From NCBI GenBank assembly GCA_017590115.1, contig JAGGNK010011225.1, forward strand, positions 2,543,387-2,607,386: a DNA stretch of 64,000 bases. Direction: 5' to 3'. Numbering within the stretch: the stretch's first letter is position 1; each line of letters starts with the position of its first letter. Shown here piece by piece: positions 1-13,997 of this stretch. The position numbers and the translations under genes were made by a program. A model generated the notes under the pieces. It searched no databases and had not been told where the DNA came from. It saw only the letters and a list, made by a program, of their open reading frames with translations. The DNA comes from Montifringilla adamsi. Taxonomy: Eukaryota; Chordata; Aves; Passeriformes; Passeridae.

Positions 1-2725
1 AAAATGACATTTAACTGGAATGATATTCCTTGGCTTATACAGACAAAGGGATGTCATTGATTTACTCCAGCTTCATTTTTAAAGAATTGAATGGACACTA
101 ATTATTTTTCTTAAATAAAAACCCCTGGCCTTTGACAGGTTGGAACTGTAGCCTTTGATCTGGTAGAAAAGGTTTTCAGAATTCCAGGCTGAGGTATGAA
201 GGACTACAGAAGCTCTTTTGAAGAATTACAAGGCTCTTCTATCTCATTTTTTTCCATTTTGACTCGTTCTGTACAATCTCACTCTGAAGTGCAGCAGTGT
301 AATACATCTCAGGATTCACCAGTCTGATTCTTTAAATACTACACTGTGACACCAATACTCTCCAAGGGCCACATAAGGAGTAGAGGGATTTGAAATAAAT
401 ATTCTGCCCCACTATAATGTCTGTCCAGATCCTTCAAATTCAATTTTCCACCCCAGAGCAGAAAAATGTATGGAATTGCTGCCTGCTTGTTCAGGATTTG
501 CAGTTCTGTAGCTGCACCACTCATCAGATCTGTGCCACTTACCAAATAAAATGCTGTACCCACTCACACCAAACAGAACACAAAAACTTTCTGGGAAGCA
601 AACCAAAACAACTTTCATTACTAAAGTTATTACACTTCACTCAAAAATATGAAGTAATAGGGAACAGGTAGATGATTTTACACATTCTTTGTCTTACTTC
701 ATCATACATGCCTGTCCTGGATAAAGGAAGTTGGGATGGTTCCTCTATAAAGCACCTAACCTTGCTGTTCAAAAAACCCCAACAAGGTGCTAAAAATTAC
801 CCTAGTGTTAATCAGCAAAGCTGTAAGATCTAGAGATGCTTAAAAGCCACATAGCCAAGCAACAAAGCAAATGTTTCTGAAGAGCTCTCAATTAAGACAC
901 ATTCTTTTTAAGAATGTGGTTCTACTTCACTCAAAGTAGAACCTTTTGTGAAAACCAGGTTTTTTCCAACAAAAACAGTACAGAAAAACTTGTCAGTCTT
1001 CATATTTTTGGCATTTATCACCTTTGCAGACTGAGCAAACCCCATTCAAAATGAATCAATGCAGTATTTATAAAAACTCAGGCTTTTAGGTGGTGAACAA
1101 AAAACATTATAATCTTAAAAAATTTAGGTGCTTCTGTTTATGCAAAATTACTTTGTAGCACCAAAAGCTGTCCAGAACCAACGGAGTGTAGTCAAAAATG
1201 CAAAATAACCAATTACCCAAGTCTCAATGTCGACTTCACAGGCAAATACACCAAAGAAATGAGCATGCTTCAAAAAATCAGGGAACTTGGGAAGTTGGTA
1301 TTGACAAAATCCTTTCTCTATGCAAACAGGAAATTTTGCACAAAAACTCATTAAAAAAAAGCTTTACCAGGAAAAAACACCAAAGTTGTACTTCCACAAT
1401 CGATCTTAAGTGCATGTCAACTTTTCATTTTTTCCCCCAAACTGACATTACAAAAATAATAGCTTTGTTTTAACAATCTGTTTTTTCAGAGCAAAGTATT
1501 TTTTATATAGTCACTAATTCTAAGCTTTAGGGATTGCCATTATTAAGCTGCCTCCTCCCTTGTGAAACCTGTATTTGTATCAATGAAATGCAGAGAAATT
1601 TATATTAAAATTTCTTCCAGCCAAAAGGGCACATCAAGCTGCTTTATTGCTCTTGAAGGAGGAATAAGACATATTTCATCCATTCTCAAAAGGATATACA
1701 CAGGTTTTCTGTGTATCAGAAATATCAGAATACTTTATGACAAGAGTCATATATTAACACCCTGCAGAACTGAAGAATGACTGCAAGAGAAAGATCTTGG
1801 GCCAAAAAAATCTTTCATAAGTGCCATTGAGAAAGCTGTTTCCTCTTCTTAGAGCCCCTTCTCTTCACCTTTGCTTAACTCACATTGAGACAAATATGCT
1901 CAAATCAGTAAAAGCCATCTTGGACAAAAATGTAGCTTCTCAGTTTCTAGATTTCCCCAAAGCTGATTTACAGCAAACAGTCCAACAATCTGAATGCCTA
2001 CCAACCAGCTGCCTTGGAGGCAAAAACAAACAATAAAACCAATAAAATTTTAATTGAACAATTTCTCTTTAGGCATATGCCAGATCTCAGAATGTACTGA
2101 AATTATTAAACAATTTCAATTTTCAATTTAAAATAGGTCCCTTCTCAGTTACTCAGTTTTCTTCAGAAGGAATGAGACAAGGAAACTCTTCCATTTCACC
2201 TTCTGCATTCCTTCCACCAGATTTCCTATCAAAGGAGGACAGTTGCTTCATCCTCACAATTACTGGCATGGAAGTACCTTTAAGTGGGATTTAATGCTGG
2301 AGCAGGCCCTGCTCTGAACAAGCAATTTCAGAATTTTCTTCCAGTCCATATCTTTCTATGCTTCTACTGAGCTTTATGGCAAATGAATGTTTCACTTGGA
2401 ACCTTTCTAGAATCTGCTCTCACCTATATAACCTGATAGACACATATCTTCTATCTATGGCATTCTTATAATGTATGTACTATATCACCTCATATAGTAG
2501 AACAGATTGCAAATATTTTGAACATAAATTTCAACTACAAAATGGATTTGGCCATTTGTGGGACTTTTCCTATCTTCAGCTGACAGTAAAATTGCCAGAT
2601 TTTTCAGGGAGACAGTGTTCAAGTTCAAGAAAGCATGGTACATGACAATCCAAACTCATTTGTTTACTACCAGTTTACATTTCCCTCCCATACTTCACCT
2701 ATCATAAATTCATACTAGCTGGCTT

Positions 2726-2813
2726 CAAAAAACAAACCAAACCAACCAACCAACCCAACCAAATAAGCAGACAAATCAAAAAACCAAAACAAACAAAACC
2801 AACCAACCAACCA
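2726..2813. repeat. (CCAA)n-like simple repeat
   Basis: An A/C-only stretch is built from AACC/CCAA words: CCAACCAACCAACC occurs twice, separated by an A-rich interruption. It is a degenerate tetranucleotide microsatellite with no gene context. Confidence 0.8.
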
Positions 2814-5293
2814 CGAAAACCCTTCCACCCACTGTATCAGCTATCACTATTCTAATAGTACTGTTTGTATCATCAACATATACAAAAATTTCCTGGTAGA
2901 TAGTAATCACCTAAACATTTTATTCTTGACAGTAAAGACTTCAAATGTTGTTAGCTTGACTCTGAAAGTGAGACATACAGACCAGAATTGTCAACCCCTT
3001 TATTAAAACAGCAATTTCCACTAAGTTTGAAAAAGTGGAAATTTAAGGTTTCCACTGTTAGGATAGTTAGAGAGAATCACATAATTTCTTTTCCTTTCTG
3101 TTGAAGATAGCAACTATACTGCTTTGAAAAGCCATAGCACCTACTGCCTCTTGCAGATTCAGTAGCTCACATGACAGCAGGTAAGGAAAAAAGCTGAAAA
3201 TTTCTCTAGCAAGGAAATACAGAGTATGGAAGATAATTGGGGAATCAAATGATATAAATGAAGACTACAGAGACTCATTGAAAAGATGAAAGAGGTGGTG
3301 CAAGGGGAGAGAAAGAAATTGTAAATGAGATTAGATTTCTGCAGCTAGAGTATGTAAAATAAACTGTAAAATAAAGCTTTTCTTTGGTTGCTGAAGACAT
3401 ACCCCAGATAACAGAAGCATACATAACAGATGTCTCAGATAATCTCTATCGGAAACTTTGTTCCAAGTAAGTTAACACAACTTTTAACATGTCTTTTGAA
3501 AGTCCTAGGTCTTCAAAGCAAAAGAATATTTCCTGAACAACAGAAACACTAAACAAATGCTATAGGACAAGAATAATTTTAAAGGAATAATCTGTCAATA
3601 TTCTTGCAATTACACCAAGGAAGGAAGGAAAGACAATTGTTCCAATATATTAGCATCTTCAAATTATATTAAACAAAGCAGCAGCAACATGCTTATGTCC
3701 ACAGAAACAAGCATTATAAACAGAGAGAGCTTTACAAATGTGAAACTCAAGCCACAGTTCTTAGCTCGGATATCACTGCATATATATTATTGCAGTTGGA
3801 GACGTTTAATTTCTCCTGTCTGCACAAGGTACCAGTGGGATTTGCTATTCTTGCACTGAGCTTCTTGTTACCATGGTGGTAGATTCAATCACCTGGAAAT
3901 TGAGCTTTGTATAAACCCTTTAAAAAAAACTATTGCGGTTTTCTCTTCATTCCAGGACACATGGCAGACAGAATGACTGAGCACTTTGCAGTCATGCCAG
4001 AGCTTTTTCACAGAGAAGAAATAAATACAAAACTTCCAGATCCAGATTCCCCTTTAACCTCTCCACTTTCTTCTCCTGCAAATGTTTGACTATCCCTGCT
4101 ATTCATCAGGATAACAGCTCAGAGAGATGATCAATCCTCAATCAAATGTTTTACAAACACTCTCCTTTGATCAAACAGTTATGCCCTACAGGTACTTTGT
4201 CCTCCTACACCAGCCGGACACTCTGCATTTAATCCTCTATGTCTACTATGTCTAGCCAAAAACTGTTGTTCCAACAAAATAAATCAAAATGAGAAGACAC
4301 TGAACTGTTTAAAAACATCAGCTCTCTTTGTTCCTGAAGACTAATCTGAGGTCTTCTGGCATTGCCACCCTCAATCCATAAGGCTGGGTGTATGGTACTC
4401 TGCAACATCACTGCGACTTTGCAGGCTCTCCCTTTGAGTCACTCTGACTTGGATTTAAACACATTGTTTCAGTTTTTGCTTCCCTATCATCAGTATAAAC
4501 AGCTTGTAGAAAAAAAAAATATTATTTCATATAATTGACCAGAGCAAATAATAGCACTGAACATTTTTATTGTATAAAGAGATTCCAACCACATAATCCA
4601 AATGCTTACAAGACGGGATGAGTCAAAATTAATTTATCATGGATACCTCTGTAAAAGAGAAATTTACAAGAAAGATGTGAATACTGAAAAAATTTCTGGC
4701 TTGCCAGTTGTGTTTGGAAAAGACTGATGCAGAAACACTTGGAATAAAACTCACAACATAACACAGTTGAATTCACAAAGGTGTACAGCAATTAAAAGTC
4801 ACATTGGTATTTGAGAAGACAAAAAGGATTAGACACCTGGTAATATGCCTATCATGTTAAAAATACCAGGGAGAAGGCTTTGACCTATTTTCTAGCAAAA
4901 CTAGCCACCTTTCCCCTCCCCTCATGATTCATCAAAACTGGAACAATTTCCAACTGAGCTTCACATGAATTTTATCAGAATAACTTTGAATTACTACAAT
5001 TAATGTTCTTGCACATGCATTTTGCAATTGATTTAACATCCTTATTGCTTCCTCTGAAGGCTATAATTAGCACCTCAGCATTCAGGGTTACTTGCAGTAA
5101 AATTTGCCAGCAGTAGGTCTTTGTCTTTGTTGACATATGGAAAGGTGTCCTTCCAGTAACTGGTGAAGGACAAAGCCATGGCAGTTGCCATACCAAGAAA
5201 GGAAAACAAGCAAAAGGTAAGAAAGAGGATTGTAAAAAGGGTGAAAACATTTTGTGGGAGAATGGGAACTTGTTTTTAACTTCTTGCTTGATG

Positions 5294-5314
5294 AAAAAAA
5301 AAAAAAAAAAAAAA
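5294..5314. repeat. Poly-A tract (A21)
   Basis: An uninterrupted run of about 21 A follows CTTGATG and precedes GAAATAAA. No retroposed body is recognisable upstream, so it may be a simple homopolymer or the tail of a decayed retrocopy. Confidence 0.8.
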
Positions 5315-8299
5315 GAAATAAAAGCTACACAGGGTACTGACTTAAAGATTGGGGTTCTCCTAAAAACTTCTACTTGCTTTAAAGCAGCAAAACAGATGAA
5401 ACAGATCCATGAGAAATTTTTTTAATTTCATGGTTAACAGCAGAACAACAATGAGGTGGCACAAGGTGCACCTCTAAGCCAATTTTAAAACATAATTTAT
5501 TACTACTATTTCAAAACAAATACCACTCATAGAAGATGAGAATGCCAAATTTACAGTTGTAGTATCATGAAAGCAATGCTGGAAGTCACGGGTTTGAGTT
5601 TTCAGTCAGGCATAGAGAGGACTCTCTCACCTTACTTGGGAAGTAATCCAAGATAAAAAAATATATCCCTGCCACATATGACAGATCTAAACATGCCAAA
5701 TTTAGATCCAATTTAGAGGTAATTACAGAAATGGCATAAGAATTCATAAAACTAGCCCTGTGTTCCAGGTTAAGTTCAAGAGTGCTTTCCTCTTCAGGAT
5801 ATTTCTGATGTCAGCATTTCCAATACATGATTCAAAAGCCATACATCTTTGCTGTCCATTAAACTGTTGTCCTTCAGGCACCAGATGCTTTTATAATTTT
5901 TTTTTTTAAATTAACCACAGTAATGTAATTGACTCTCCTTATCTTATTATACATCCAGTTTTTGTATGCTGTTTTTTGAGAAATACTGCATTATAATGAT
6001 ACCATTACTCGGTATCACAAGTTTAGCAATATACTAAGTTTAAAAACAGAGTATATAAAACAAAAATACTAAAAATCTGTTCATTCATGTTTCTACAACA
6101 TGAAAATAGATATCAGCTTAAGACATATGCTGTTTAGTTTTCATGTTCAGTATAAGGCAGTATTTCTTCATTCAAAACACTATTAATTTGTAATGAGAAA
6201 ATGTAGTCATCCCCCTTGTGTTTAGCACAAAACAAACAAATGGTTAAAATGAATGCAATGAAATCAATCTATTTTTAATTATTTCTCCAGTGAAGATCAC
6301 CAGGAAATTTAGGTATTGGAAGAAGACACTGGAAGACACAACAGTCTTCCCAAGCAGTGGCTTCTACTGAGCACAAATCATCACCAACCAAATGCTTTCT
6401 TGGTTACTGACAGATGACATCACACACAGCTTCTTAGTGCACAGGGCAGAGTGGCATAAAACATCTCTGCTCATGGCTAAAATAACTTGCTTTCACTTTG
6501 TCTACTGTTTCAGACAGAGTTTTTCCCAGCAGAAGAAACTATTAAAATCAGAAAAATATATCTAGACTACTGGTAGCATGTGTCTGTGCAAATGAACCCC
6601 GAATGGCCTTGCATCTGTCTTTTCATATATCATTTACTCTGCAAAATATTTATTAAGTACATCCCTGGAAGTCATTTTTTTTCTTTTCAACCATTCACTT
6701 CTTGCTTTATACATCATGGCTTGGAGATTTTTTTACCTCTGCTTCCTTTCACTGCACCAATAGAACACATGCACACTCAGCATTTCACTTTTATTTTGGG
6801 GATTATGTTTTTAAACTTCACTTTTAAGTCCATAAAGCCACAGATAAGACAGTTTGAGTAGAAATTTCCATAAGTCTTTCAAAGATTTCTCAAGGTTGTC
6901 TCACACCTAAATTAGCTTTCTTTGCCCAAACTATTTAAGCTGCCAATTCAGTATCATTTCAAACAACTAGGTCAGGGATACCTGAAGTCTGAAGTGCAAA
7001 CAGCAGATATTAAGGAAACCATCTGCTGAAGAATAAAATTAATAGGCAGAGCTTTTCTGTCCCATGTTCATTTTCCCTTTCTTGTTTAAAAAAGGAAGAT
7101 CCACTTTGAACTATGTTCTGGTCAGACATGCTTGAGAACCACTTAGACATTCTGCAAATGTATCATGAGATTGAACTTTAGAGAGAGAGAAATTTTGGAT
7201 GTACACCTAATCTCCAAAAAGCCACTAGAAAATCAAGCAAACTCAACTTAATTACAGCCACAGAAAGAAATAAGCAATTCACAAAGAACTTCTCTTTTTT
7301 CTAAATTATGTTCTATAAGTAACTCTATTAAAATGATGAACCCAGAGGAAGAAAACTGATCAACAACCTACAACAGAACTTAATGACCAACATTTTTCTT
7401 TCTAAATAGTGAAGAAATTGGTTTATCTCAAATTCAGTAATATAGAAGTTATTAACATTTAGAAAGCAAGGTTATTTAAGAAGTTGTATGTGAGATGAAC
7501 TTGGAAAAGCCAACTTTGCAAATAAATTTACCAGATTAGCTGTTTCAATATATTGTTATTTATACTGAAAAAAATATTTTTAATCTGTTGCTACTATTGC
7601 CTATCCCTCTAAAGAGCAGCAGTAATGACAAGAACAGCTTCTACAAAATTAGTGAGGATGCTCTATTAAATTAGCATCAGACTAAGAATCATATTTAAAA
7701 CACAACTTGGTAAATATACTTTACACTGACTTTGTCCAGGCTAAGACTGGTACCTGCTTGGAAAACACAATGGGAGACAGATGCAAATAAAATTGTCAGT
7801 TTTAAGCTGTCTGTTTAAATTTCATCATCTTCTCTCCACTGCACTGACAGATGACAGTGGTCTTGCCACCAAGGAAAAAGCTGAAAGGGAACAAATTACT
7901 CTCTGTGGTGCTTCACTATATACATTGTAAAGTTAAAGCGTGGAAGAGAAGGCAATAGCAGAGAGTCAATACCCCCAGGAAAGCAGGCTCAACCCTACAA
8001 ATTAAAATCAGTACCATCATTTTACTTGGACTCTGCTAGGGAAAATATCCTGCACTCCATATCAGCCCCCAGTGAGTTTTACAACACCAGAACAGATTGT
8101 AAATATCAAATTATTACTTGTTGGACCAACTGGCATTATATTTTATTAGTTCCAGTCTTAATTGCTTTCTCTCGCATAGTTTCTCTGTTGAGGCACATCC
8201 CACTTGCTCTAGGATTATTCCAAAAGTAGCTCCTGCATATCAAGGCTTTCCCCAAGAGTTTTATTTCATTTGCAAGCTCTGTCTACACTGTCAAGTCAG

Positions 8300-8530
8300 A
8301 AGACATTGATTACCAGTGTTTTCAGGTGCAGCAGACCCTTTTCATTGGCTGCATCTCTCACTAGGAGCCATGACACATGCCAGGTTGATCCTGTAGCAGA
8401 TTTGGTGTGTTGCTACACTGCCCACGCAGGGACAGGCATTCCCAGTGCTTTTGGGAAGCACTGCGCACCCATGCTGAGCACCAGCCACCGCTGCTGTGCA
8501 GCAGCAGTGTCCACGTGTGAACATAACTCA
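8300..8530. other. Unclassified GC-richer patch with small hairpins
   Basis: This stretch is clearly richer in G and C than its surroundings. It holds an 8-bp inverted repeat (CAGTGCTT at 8443-8450 against AAGCACTG at 8456-8463) and a CTGCTG-TG-CAGCAG palindrome near 8.49 kb. Overlapping frames of 60-114 codons lie on both strands and match nothing recognised. It could be a decayed retroelement or a conserved non-coding element. Confidence 0.35.
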
Positions 8531-9289
8531 CTTTGTGTTTCCTGGAACAAACTGCTTCTATCTCGGCTAAATATTGCTCACTTAGTTCATATAGGTATAA
8601 AATGTGCAAACTGAAAAAAACCCTACTGTTATACCAATTTATTCTACCCTCCCCACCAACGTGCCAAAATAATTAGAGTCCTCCAAATTGCCCATTGTTT
8701 TAGGAGAAGCATAGAAAAAAAAAACCCCAAAGAGTACATATAATAGCTTAGTGCATCAAAAGACCCAAAACAATGTTCCCAGCCCAATATAAAATCTGCA
8801 CTATGTAGCCAAAAAGGCCGCATTTCAGCTTCCAACACCAGGTAATTATATATTTGTGATAATTCTTCTTGAAAATTAGGTATTTTTTTCTCCCTTCTGC
8901 TTTCACTGACAAAGATTTTTCTGTAACTTCACAACCTGTAGAGCCCTTATTAGGTTAAATTATTCTTATCTTGCTTTTTGACGAAAGCAATGCTAATTCC
9001 CATTTAAAATGAGTCAGTCACAAGGCTGCATGTGATTTAGTCTCTTAAAATATGACATAGGACCCAAGATCCAATACTAATTCTATGCATTAATCATGAT
9101 TTTTAAACTGCAAGCCTTGCAGGATTAAAAACTGAATAATCTGCTCCTCAGTGTGAGCGCCCATCGCATTCCATAACTGTTAGACAAATCCCTTGTGCTC
9201 ATTCCCTTCTGCAAGTTGTCTACAAAAGGAGACAACCACACACTTCTCTTCCATGAAATATTCCAACTCTAGACAGGAAGCACTATGAG

Positions 9290-9700
9290 GATATAGTGTA
9301 CAGAATGAGAACACCCTACTGTAGTACACCTGTTGCAGCATATGCCACAGCACATGTCACAGCTGAGACAGCCATGACACACAGAGTATCAGCATACAGC
9401 TCCAGAAAGCTTCAAGCCATAGAGAGCAGCACCATACTACTCCAGAAGGCTTCGACCATATACCCTTCTCATTCTTTAGCCCAACCTTTTATACCCCTCT
9501 TGTTCGTGCATTGCACCTGTGTGCCCTCTGCACCCTTTGGCGATGGGTCAGTGCAGCTGGGCGCTCCATGTCTCATTGCCTACAATGCTGCTCTCCTGTC
9601 CTGCATAGCTGTACCCACTGGGGATGAGGCTCCCAGAGCCCCCCTCCCAGTTACCACAAACTGTGTGCCTACATGCACCTATTTTAAGTGTGAAGGAAAC
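9290..9700 (-). promoter_or_regulatory. Possible LTR-like promoter patch, minus strand
   Basis: Read on the minus strand, the GC-richer half (about 9500-9700) leads into GGGTATAAAAGG (about 9485-9497), a strong TATA-box match. An imperfect two-copy tandem repeat of 40 bp follows downstream (9391-9460; shared word CTCCAGAA-GCTTC). A TATA box between a GC-richer upstream part and a repeat-bearing downstream part resembles the U3/R layout of an avian LTR. No AATAAA, TG/CA ends or target duplication could be fixed, so the LTR reading is weak. The 146-codon plus-strand frame here is judged a by-product. Confidence 0.3.
9391..9460. repeat. Two-copy 40-bp tandem repeat
   Basis: The word CTCCAGAAAGCTTCAAGCCAT at 9400-9420 recurs with three substitutions or a one-base change as CTCCAGAAGGCTTCGACCAT at 9440-9459, a period of 40 bp. 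It lies just downstream, on the minus strand, of the TATAAAAGG motif. Confidence 0.65.
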
Positions 9701-10554
9701 TATTCAGCAAAGCCAGCAGTAATTCCTAACATCTGAAGGCTAATTTCTGTCTTGAATTCCTTTAACTGCCTTTCCCATATATTCAGGTGTCTGCTAAATA
9801 CTTCAGAAATTTGCTATTATTTCAAACAGTAAGGTTGATAATTTTGAATAGCAGCCAATCCAAACTAATTCATTTGGGAACAAAATTTTTCAGGTTTCCT
9901 GTTGCCTGGAGGAAATGTGCCTGTCTATAAATAAAATGTGTGCAGACTAGATGACTTCTCACACCCATGACATGCAGTCTGGTGTACACTGTGAAACACA
10001 GCCTCTGGTACGATGTTCCTGTATACCCCTACATCTGATTTTAAAAAATAGCAACAATCACCCACATTAGGATTGCCAGGCTTTGTCTGAAATAATAACT
10101 GGGTTCTGATGCACAGCCATCTGTCACGATAGGAGCTGTGTGGAATTTTTTGTGAGATTTTTCTGAGACAGAGAGGGAACCTCTGGCATCCACTAGGTCT
10201 CCTGTAGGGCTCAAGTATTCACTTGACCTCTGTTCTTCAAAGGGGGTGTAAGTCAGCTCAGAACATCTTCATTCATCAGCTATGATCTGAATTTAATAGG
10301 AAATCCTTTTCCACGAAGATGTACAGATTTAAACTTATCTGGCATTTACTCTTTCCTAGTAATGCAGTTATAGAAGTGTTTGTTTTAATGAGTTAAGGGT
10401 CTTAAATACAGAGAACAATATTAAACTGAGAACAATAATCATATCAGAAGGAAAGAAAATTGTAACTTGAGTAATGATTGAATCAAAAAAGTTACCTCCA
10501 TTTTCAACATTAATATGTTTAAAATATTTTCAAGTGGGCTGAGTCATTTTAGCT

Positions 10555-10690
10555 ACTTGGTTTTTTTAGGGAGATCAGACTGTTTTTTAATATTTAATGG
10601 AGTTTTTTTAAGTGGTTGGGCTTTTTGTTTTGTATTATTTTTTTGTGGTTTTTTGGGGTTTTTTTTGAGGAATTGCAAAAAAATTTTGTA
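10555..10690. repeat. T/G-rich low-complexity stretch
   Basis: There are many runs of 6-8 T separated by G-containing words such as GGTTGGGC and GTGG. It is low-complexity DNA; the frames open on both strands reflect the composition. Confidence 0.7.
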
Positions 10691-13355
10691 CTTGGGCAGG
10701 TTTTTGACAGAAATATAGTTACTAATGTTATTTCCAAAGTTCAAAGCAGAGTAACTGAATAATCACGAATATGCATTCAGATTTCTGATATTAGTAGTAT
10801 ATGAAGTTTCCAGGAGAGACTTCTTGTAAAAACTCATTATGCAGGAGGCCATTTTAGATTGCTATAATTTAGAAACAGTAAAAACCCCCTAGGAAATCGT
10901 CTTCACTGTACTTCCCAAGGACAAAATACTATATGTGATTCCTCTCAAGCTTCAATTTTGTCACGCTGTTTGACTGAGGCTAAAAACAGACAATAAAATA
11001 ATTGTTAAAGGACTAAGCTGGAGAAATCGCTGCTACACAAGTTTGAGAAAGCTGTGACTGTCAAAACAGGCTGTTACTTTGCAATCAATGAGGGTCTTTT
11101 TTTACAGAAGAGAGCAGCCAAACTGTAAAATGCTTATACATGCAGGCAAGTTATATCCATGTCTGACACATTTGGAGGAGGTGAATCTGCATTCTTCAAA
11201 GGCACCAGCCATGTATCTACATTAGAACCAATAGATAAATATGAGTCCCAGTTTGTAGGAACATTTCAAAAAGCCATAATATACACTGAGTAGTGCAACT
11301 AAAAATATTTGTATTCAGTCCTTCAGTTTACATAATTCCTCTATCAATAATTTTCTAATATACATGAATGGTCATAAGGCTTTCAGGATGTATATTCAAA
11401 AGAAAAAAATATCCTACTGCTTCTCCAATTTAACTAAAATTCCATAACCACAAAATACAAACAGTTTTCCTTATTAAATCCCTTGTGATTAGTTTATTAA
11501 CTAGACTCCTATGTTGAATTGGAGTAAATTCTACAGATATGCAACAACCACCCAGATAAACTGACTGAAACGTTATTAACCAGTCTATCCTCAAAATGAT
11601 AATTAGAACACATGATGGTTCTGTATCTTTCTTAGGTTAAAGGAAAAGCAAGGTAAGAACATAAGCAATGATAGACCCACAGAATTTTAAAATAATACAG
11701 ATTACTGAATACTACTAAAACTTGGAAGTTTTTCATAAGCTACAAATGAAAAGACTGCAAATCAATTCACCTTGTGCATTTTGAGCATCAGTTAAAGTAA
11801 TTCCATTTATTTATTTTTGCATTTGGTATCACTGGTGTAACTCACATTAGTTAAATTGCATTGATGGGATAGGAGACACCACCCATTAACTGAGAACATT
11901 GTTCTTCTTCATCTGTGACCCATCCAGCTAATGTGCATGACAGATTCTCTCCCAGCACACTGAAATACAGTGGAGAAGAGTCCTGCGATAACTCAGGCTC
12001 CACAAAACTATCTGGAGCTAATGACATCAGGGGACAAAACAAAAATAAATGTAATATGCTGAGTGTCTTGACTTCTTTTAATGTTCAAAAGAAACATTAA
12101 CCTGCTGATTTAAACAGAGCTACAGGACAAGTACATTCTACATGCAAACTACTCCAATAGAATTTGATCTACCCACTCTACATAGGATTCTGTTCTGCAA
12201 AGCGAATGCTAATTAAAGTAAGCATTTACTTTTAATCACGCCAGAATCCATTTGCCCATTTTATTAGCCAAGAGACAGGCATATAGCATGAGAGGAAATA
12301 ATTTCCAGGTTTTCCAGTGAAAGCTCTGCGACATGTCAGTTGGCACTAATATTGTGAACAAGAAACTTTTCAGACCTGAAAACTTTCCCCTTTTTTCAGT
12401 CTCCTGAAGTTTTTCTCTTTCAGCAAGCACACTCAGATCATTCACAGATACATTTATCACACCTAATGATCTTCTTCCTGGCATTCAACTTTCTTTCAAC
12501 TTGAATTGATTTTCTTTGAGGAATACAGATGTGTCTGAAAAACAATATGTCTGTTCTCCACAAGCGATAAATTAATGTGAAATCAAATACTGCTGTTGTT
12601 GAGCTGTCACATTTACCAGCATCCTCATTAAATGTTTTCAGGATATGACTTGTCTAATAATCCAAATATAATGTAACATTTCACATCCCATTCTTATAGA
12701 ATACTAATACACTTGATTCACACATGTAGGTGCTTGCTTTGTGGTTCATACAATTTCCAAAGTCCACCAGTGAAAAGAGACATTCCACTGGGAAATGTCT
12801 TTGTGCGAACAATATCCTATAAATTTCTGAAGGAGCAGTCAGGGAGCAACTCTTTTTTATTGCTTTTAAAGGGCTTTGTTCACTGCAGTCAGAAGTCCAA
12901 GTGAAGAGAAGGAAACAGAGATTAATTGCCTCATCGCTCGGGATGTAATTCCCTTTTGGGGAGTACCATAAAGCTTAGAAACCTTATTGATGGAGTTCTG
13001 TTTTTCCATGGAAACACTGTTAGCCTCTTTGCAATACAGTTAGTCAGTTCAACTGGGTAATTTCAGACTGGCATTTTATTAGTTGGAAAAATCACACGCT
13101 GTAACAATCTTTCTGTATCAGGACTGAATTTTCCTTATTAATCTGCATATGAGTGCACAGTGAAAGTGTTTCAGGAGAAAGTTAGATGAACTTGGAAGTT
13201 TCAAGGCTTTAATAAAAGGATGATTCTCCTTTCACTCCAGACAGGGTTTGAGATTTTGGGTTCTTGTTATTGTTTGATTGGGTGTTTGAGACTGTTGTTT
13301 GGGGTTTGGGATTTTTGGGGGGATAACAGGTGCAATGGATCCAGGAGGGTGTCTT

Positions 13356-13409
13356 GGATAAGTCCATAGCATATAAGGACTTATGGACTTATAAGGATAA
13401 GTCCATAGC
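13356..13409. repeat. Short direct plus inverted repeat cluster
   Basis: GGATAAGTCCATAGC occurs at 13356-13370 and again at 13395-13409. Between them lies TTATGGACTTAT, the inverted form of the same word. The cluster sits just upstream of recognisable CR1 sequence and looks like a template-switch rearrangement. Confidence 0.7.
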
Positions 13410-13434
13410 TATGACTATGCTGACTTTGAAAAGA

Positions 13435-13946
13435 GAAAATTGTATTTTGGGTAGTGCATCCAGCTCTGGGATCCCAAACACAAGCTATCAACCTGTTGAA
13501 GCAAGTCCAGAAGAGGGCCCCAAGCTGATCAGAGGGATGAAGCATTTGTCCTATGAGGAAAGGCAGAGTGAATTGGGTTTGTGCAGTTTAGAAAAGAGTA
13601 GACTTTGGGATGACTGAATTGTGCCCTTCTAGTAGCTGAAGGAAAGATGGAGAGGGACTTTTTATAAGGGCACGTAGTGACAGGACAACGGGCTATGGCT
13701 TCAAACAGAAATCAAGTAGCTTTAAATTAGATATTAGAAACAAATTCTTTACTATGAGAGCCTTGAAGCACTGCAACTGGATGCCCAGAGAAGCTGTGGA
13801 TGCCCAAACCCTGGAAATGTTGAAAGCCAGGTTGAATGGAGCTCTAAGCAACCTGGTCTAGCAGAAAGCATTTCAGGGGTGTTGGAACTAGATGGTCTTT
13901 AAGGTCCCTTTCAACCCAAGATGTTCTCTGATTCTGCTATTCTATG
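13435..13946 (+). mobile_element. CR1 LINE 3' fragment (plus)
   Basis: This is the 3' end of a CR1 non-LTR retrotransposon in forward orientation. It has the region just after the reverse transcriptase frame (AGAGGGATGAAGCA..., TATGAGGAAAGGC) and the usual 3' untranslated words: CCCAGAGAAGCTGTGGATGCCC, then GATGGTCTTTAAGGTCCCTTTCAACCC, and a tail near GATTCTGCTATTCTATG. The element is 5' truncated, as is usual for CR1, and substitutions and small indels make it non-functional. The left edge is uncertain because of the rearranged repeat cluster there. Confidence 0.85.
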
Positions 13947-13997
13947 CAGTATTTGTAGCACAATAAAACCATAAAGCACAATAAAGACCATACAAAC

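Larger units (their letters stand above)
1..13250. other. Gene-free AT-rich block with simple repeats
   Basis: No coding exon, RNA gene or clear transposable element was recognised here. All open frames are short and have no recognisable domain. The block holds the CCAA-type simple repeat near 2.73 kb, an A21 tract near 5.3 kb, a T-rich low-complexity stretch at 10.55-10.69 kb and two GC-richer patches (8.3-8.5 and 9.3-9.7 kb), which are listed separately. The sequence otherwise reads as unique intergenic or intronic vertebrate DNA. Older, strongly decayed repeats could be missed by eye. Confidence 0.6.

Noticed and set aside
5580..5610. tRNA B-box-like word (GGGTTTGAGTTTTC)
   Set aside because: No A box, no cloverleaf and no SINE body around it.
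9296..9736. 146-codon plus-strand frame
   Set aside because: No domain, and it starts from a non-ATG-like context. It overlaps a tandem repeat and a TATA-like patch on the other strand.
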